A stretch of DNA of 6,314 bases, taken from positions 1 to 6,314 of the forward strand of contig JAFYTB010000280.1 of assembly GCA_017559045.1 (NCBI GenBank). Reading direction: 5' to 3'. Below, piece after piece: positions 5,477-6,314 of the stretch (its first letter is position 1; each line of letters starts with the position of its first letter). The stretch comes from Eggerthellaceae bacterium. GTDB lineage: Bacteria > Actinomycetota > Coriobacteriia > Coriobacteriales > Eggerthellaceae. The position numbers and the translations under genes are program-made. Below the pieces are notes generated by a model. It was not told where the DNA came from and ran no database searches. It saw nothing but the letters and a program-made list of their open reading frames with translations.

Positions 5477-6314
5477 CTAAAATCCCTTCATCAGTTCAAG
5501 CAAGACCGGACCGAGAACCAGGATCAACATGGCGGGTAGGATGAGCGTTCCCGTGGGAAGCATCATCTTGACCGGCGCTTTTGCGACTTGTTCTTCTTTT
5601 CGGCTTCGGTAGTCTGCTCGTACCTCTTCCGCTGCGAGTTCGAGGTTGTCTGCTAGTGAGGACCCGAAACGCAGGGACCTGATCATGTCCTCAATAACGC
5701 GGCTCATGACCGACGAGTCGTAGGAGACCACGACTTGGCGAAGGGCTTCTTCTCGTGTGATTAGCCCGCAACTCCATTGTTGATAGGCTTTCTTGAATGA
5801 TTGGGCGAGCGAGGTTTCGAAATGCTGTGTGTACAACAGGATGCTGCGTTCGAACGAAAGCCCGCTTCGCAGGCCCAGCGACACAACATCAAGCATCTCC
5901 GCCAGGTGGCGTTCCATTTGGTCGGCGCGCAACTTTATTCGCGATTTGATTACTCTTTTGGGAAGCTCCCATCCGCACGCAATGCCTGCAATGGAGAGGG
6001 CCAAGGCGAGCTGCGCTGAGAGGGAAAGTCCCAAAGCGAGGCCGATCAGGCTGCACGCTAGGGCGCACTTCACGCGAGTGTTCCAAAATCCCGCTGAGGA
6101 GACGAAGCCCTTCAAGCCTGCCGGAGAGAGCCTCGGCTCAAGCCACGTCGATGCTTTCAGGTGGGTGCCGAGTAGGCTTCTCGAAGCGCCGGAATTGATT
6201 CGATGGGTCGCAAAGACCATCTCGTTGACAATGCGGGTTTCGAGAGAGTTTGCCCTGGGTTCTTTGGTGGGCAGGATGTCGTCTGTGCTTTCGAGACCAT
6301 GTGTTCTACGAAGC
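5477..6314 (-). CDS. tadC: TadC inner-membrane platform protein (T2SSF domain), 5' end outside
   Basis: This is the C-terminal 279 codons of a type II secretion F-domain protein, TadC, which with TadB forms the membrane platform that the TadA ATPase acts on. Counting from an internal Met at 6220, hydrophobic segments lie at about 51-83 and 221-243. The F domain between them contains EMLDVVSLGLRSGLSFERS, SRVIEDMIRSLRFGSSLADNL, and the family ending APVKMMLPTGTLILPAMLILV. The frame stays open to the window edge without a stop (31 more residues, including ILPTKEPRANSLETRIVNE), and the Met at 6220 has no ribosome site, so the true start probably lies outside. The gene ends in TAG at 5477-5479, just before flp, matching the actinobacterial order tadA-tadB-tadC-flp. 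Confidence 0.88.
   Translation of the reverse strand, partial: LRRTHGLESTDDILPTKEPRANSLETRIVNEMVFATHRINSGASRSLLGTHLKASTWLEPRLSPAGLKGFVSSAGFWNTRVKCALACSLIGLALGLSLSAQLALALSIAGIACGWELPKRVIKSRIKLRADQMERHLAEMLDVVSLGLRSGLSFERSILLYTQHFETSLAQSFKKAYQQWSCGLITREEALRQVVVSYDSSVMSRVIEDMIRSLRFGSSLADNLELAAEEVRADYRSRKEEQVAKAPVKMMLPTGTLILPAMLILVLGPVLLELMKGF

Noticed and set aside
1..6314. Mobile elements, CRISPR arrays, tRNA or rRNA, intrinsic terminators
   Set aside because: No transposase, terminal repeats, spaced repeats, tRNA-like folds or hairpins with T-runs were seen.

Overview
The window is a minus-strand gene cluster from a Gram-positive actinobacterium, read right to left. The proteins resemble those of Coriobacteriia, probably Eggerthellaceae; this is my inference from family recognition and was not checked by a search. 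Supporting signs are a single-membrane style lipoprotein, the actinobacterial Tad order tadC-flp-small pilin-tadE-tadG-like-tadE, moderately high third-position GC, and standard use of TAA, TAG and TGA as stops.

Layout in transcription order. (1) 6314-5477: C-terminal part of TadC, an inner-membrane platform protein, open at the right edge. (2) 5445-5024: the Flp major pilin and a second small pilin-like protein whose gene overlaps the end of flp and probably starts at TTG. (3) A 98-base gap with a GC-rich hairpin and no gene. (4) 4925-1821: TadE pseudopilin, a 714-residue Cys-rich TadG-like protein and a second TadE-like pseudopilin, all overlapping. (5) 1805-636: a secreted lipoprotein, a DUF192 gene interrupted by an in-frame TGA, and a small zinc-ribbon protein. 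(6) 560-1: the N-terminal third of a DUF853 / HerA-like ATPase (E. coli YjgR family), which runs off the left edge and is probably not part of the pilus machinery.

How the genes work together: the pilin and the two TadE-like proteins carry prepilin-peptidase sites of the G|QxT(x)E type. They should be cut by a TadV-like peptidase and assembled on a TadA/TadB/TadC motor; those other components lie outside the window. The TadG-like protein keeps the Gly but lacks Glu+5, and is a candidate initiator or tip subunit. The lipoprotein, DUF192 protein and zinc-ribbon protein form a tightly packed 3' group of unknown role.

Most notable: the DUF192 gene is broken at one codon. The family pattern resumes in the same frame after a TGA where TGG (Trp) would fit, so it is a recent nonsense mutation, a sequencing error or a read-through case. 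No mobile element, CRISPR array, RNA gene or intrinsic terminator was seen, and no gene is supported on the plus strand.
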